Assembly (NCBI GenBank): GCA_029851415.1
Contig: CM056742.1
Coordinates: forward strand, 78,606,748-78,670,747
Origin: Eretmocerus hayati
Lineage: Eukaryota > Arthropoda > Insecta > Hymenoptera > Aphelinidae
Direction of reading: 5' to 3'
Length of the DNA: 64,000 nt
Part shown: piece by piece, positions 62,727 through 64,000 of the stretch
Layout: each line of letters opens with the position of its first letter
Position numbering within the stretch: position 1 is the first letter of the stretch
Notes under the pieces: generated by a model
What the model was told of the DNA's origin: nothing
What the model saw: the letters and a program-made list of their open reading frames with translations, nothing else
Database searches by the model: none
Program-made: the position numbers and the translations under genes

Positions 62727-63549
62727 TTGATTGATTGATTGATGTCCTTTATTCGTCATAAGACAAAATATAACCCACATATTTTCACATATGTTGCATA
62801 ATTCTAGAAATAATTGAGTATTCAAAAATTCAAAAATAGAAAGAAAAGGTGTGAAATATATATAACACAAGCGATTTGGTCAAGGACAGGTACATATCAC
62901 AAATTGTGACTAGTCATTACAATTGCGAATTCGCGTATGTCTAAAATCTGAGAGCATGGGCTCACAAAAGAGAAAATATCACAGTTTGCTTCAGTCAGGT
63001 GACAGAAGGTTACGTAAAACTAATGGTAAGCTAAAAATAAGAACCCAAGCCTATCATAGATTAAAATAATGCTTCTTCTCCACATCAATCTTCTGAGGAG
63101 TCTGTGTCATCAAGAGATCTTTTAAGGCCTCTTTAAACAACGATATCTTCCCCAGCTGCCGAAAGCCCGGAGGGAGAAAGTTCCACAAATGAGCACATTG
63201 AACCTGGAAAGATCTTCTTCCATACTCAAGTCTCATATTGGGAACATTGAGTACCCGCTCTTCTGTATCACCGCGTGCGGGGCGTTCGGATTGATACCTG
63301 GTAAACATCGCAGCAAGGTAAATCATTGACATATGAGCTGAAGAGTAAAGGCCCGAGAACGGAACCCTGTGGAACACCCAGATTGGTTTCAAGCCAATCA
63401 GAATTACCAGATTTTGAAGTGAATTTTTGGGTGCGACCTTGTAAGTATGATTTTATCCACAGAAGTGCCGATCTCGAAAAGCCAAGATTTCGAAGATTAC
63501 TCAGCAGCTTAGATGGTGATATCGTGTCAAAAGCTTTACTAAAGTCAAA
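62727..63549 (-). mobile_element. Truncated, internally deleted LINE, same family
   Basis: Flanked by AAGAGA (62721-62726 and 63550-63555). In minus orientation it starts within RT, continues to the C-terminal segment and 3' UTR, and ends aataaaggacatc(aatc)n. The tail unit is ATCA-like here versus ATCT in the satellite copies. The protein is closely similar to the satellite-embedded copies over the shared 80 codons but has several substitutions, so it is a separate insertion. Confidence 0.92.
63054..63549 (-). pseudogene. LINE reverse transcriptase fragment with deletion
   Basis: From 63549 leftwards the frame reads F-D-F-S-K-A-F-D-T-I (RT motif with catalytic Asp) and G-V-P-Q-G-S-V-L-G-P-L-L-F, the hallmark of non-LTR RTs. 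After Y-V-N-D-L it jumps into the C-terminal segment near 63318-63330 with a frame change, so the Y-x-D-D catalytic motif and the thumb are missing. The remainder ends R-S-F-Q-V-Q-C-A-H-L-W-N-F-L-P-P and a short basic tail. It is inactive. Confidence 0.92.
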
Positions 63550-64000
63550 AAGAGAGGGAGAGAGAGAGAGATCCCAGAGTTCGGAGCGCTCCGACCAGCA
63601 TATTCGAATAAACCTCTTATCTGTCACTATACCTCGAGACTAAGCCGAGTGTGTTTGGTGGTCCAAAGATCGAGCAATTTTCTAGGGATTGAAAATACGA
63701 TCCTCTAGCTATGCGATCACAATTCTTGATATTGTAATAGACTAAGAATCTTTTCGGGCGTGAATCTATGGGAGGGCGGTGACTGCAAGGAGATTTGAGA
63801 GCTGATTCACTATTCTGGCCGATTTCACAGGGAGTATCATCTGATCCTGCGAGAAGCATGACTACAATACAACGACCGTGGCCAGAGCACGATTTCAAAG
63901 CAGCTTGATGGAGTGGTGTTTTAGGGAGTGTGATCCTGAAATCTCAGCGTGTGATCAAAAATCTTGAGTGAGAGTTGGGTAGATTCTTGAGTTTTCTGCC

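Larger units (their letters stand above)
60266..64000. repeat. Complex array of ~0.5-kb repeats in both orientations
   Basis: A module with gatcacaat, actacaaat, gtgaatct, gactgcaaggagatt, tctggcc and gatccaatagcctagggatc recurs in minus-like orientation near 60423, 61398, 61760, 62255 and 63711 and in the opposite orientation near 60760-60970. The clearest neighbouring pair (61760 and 62255) is 495 bp apart. The array continues beyond the window. No protein-coding function is evident apart from the nested LINE. Confidence 0.8.
62433..64000. repeat. Right arm of large inverted repeat, split by LINE
   Basis: This arm reaches the end of the window. Removing the 823-bp LINE and one 6-bp target duplication leaves 739 bp, nearly equal to the 737-bp left arm. 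The left arm therefore shows the uninserted state, and the LINE arrived after the inverted duplication. Confidence 0.92.

Overview
The window looks like repeat-rich, probably heterochromatic, DNA from an arthropod, most likely an insect. The main reasons are an env-bearing errantivirus-type Ty3/gypsy element, short (80-90 bp) GT-AG introns with pyrimidine tracts, LINE fragments with short-tandem-repeat 3' tails, and long eukaryotic satellite arrays. Nothing bacterial is visible: no operons, Shine-Dalgarno-led genes, tRNA or rRNA genes, or CRISPR arrays.

Layout. (1) 1-33.9 kb is one satellite array of about 120 monomers of roughly 266 bp. The monomers are organised into higher-order repeats: an 8.4-kb super-repeat starting at 1, 8400 and 16803, a 1,917-bp unit repeated about 2.5 times at 25.6-30.5 kb, and a 798-bp trimer in the decayed edge. 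Two copies of one 5'-truncated LINE insertion (6103-6713 and 14506-15116) have been amplified together with the satellite, and a foldback MITE sits at 24833-25323. Many short ORFs in the array are chance products of the repeat. (2) 33.9-39.3 kb is non-coding. It contains two adjacent imperfect inverted repeats (34.9-36.0 and 36.0-36.4 kb) and an AT-rich block with a cluster of GTCCCAGAAA motifs (38.05-38.33 kb). (3) 39345-40105 holds a three-exon gene for a predicted 197-residue protein that I do not recognise. It is the best candidate for a non-transposon gene here. (4) About 40.3-50.3 kb is a decayed endogenous retrovirus/LTR retrotransposon on the minus strand. It shows gag, protease, reverse transcriptase, RNase H, a long Ser/Pro-rich spacer, integrase and a baculovirus-F-like env, broken by in-frame TGA codons, frameshifts and an internal deletion. 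(5) 50.3-64 kb is a mosaic of minisatellites (77, about 133 and about 840 bp units), two small MITEs with clear target-site duplications (TTAA and TAA), and a 737-bp inverted repeat whose right arm carries another copy of the same LINE family.

How the parts relate. Most of the window records insertions into, and rearrangement of, repeats. Several insertions can be dated relative to the duplications because filled and empty sites are both present. There is no multi-gene host pathway. All identities rest on motifs read by eye; percentage identities and database matches were not computed.
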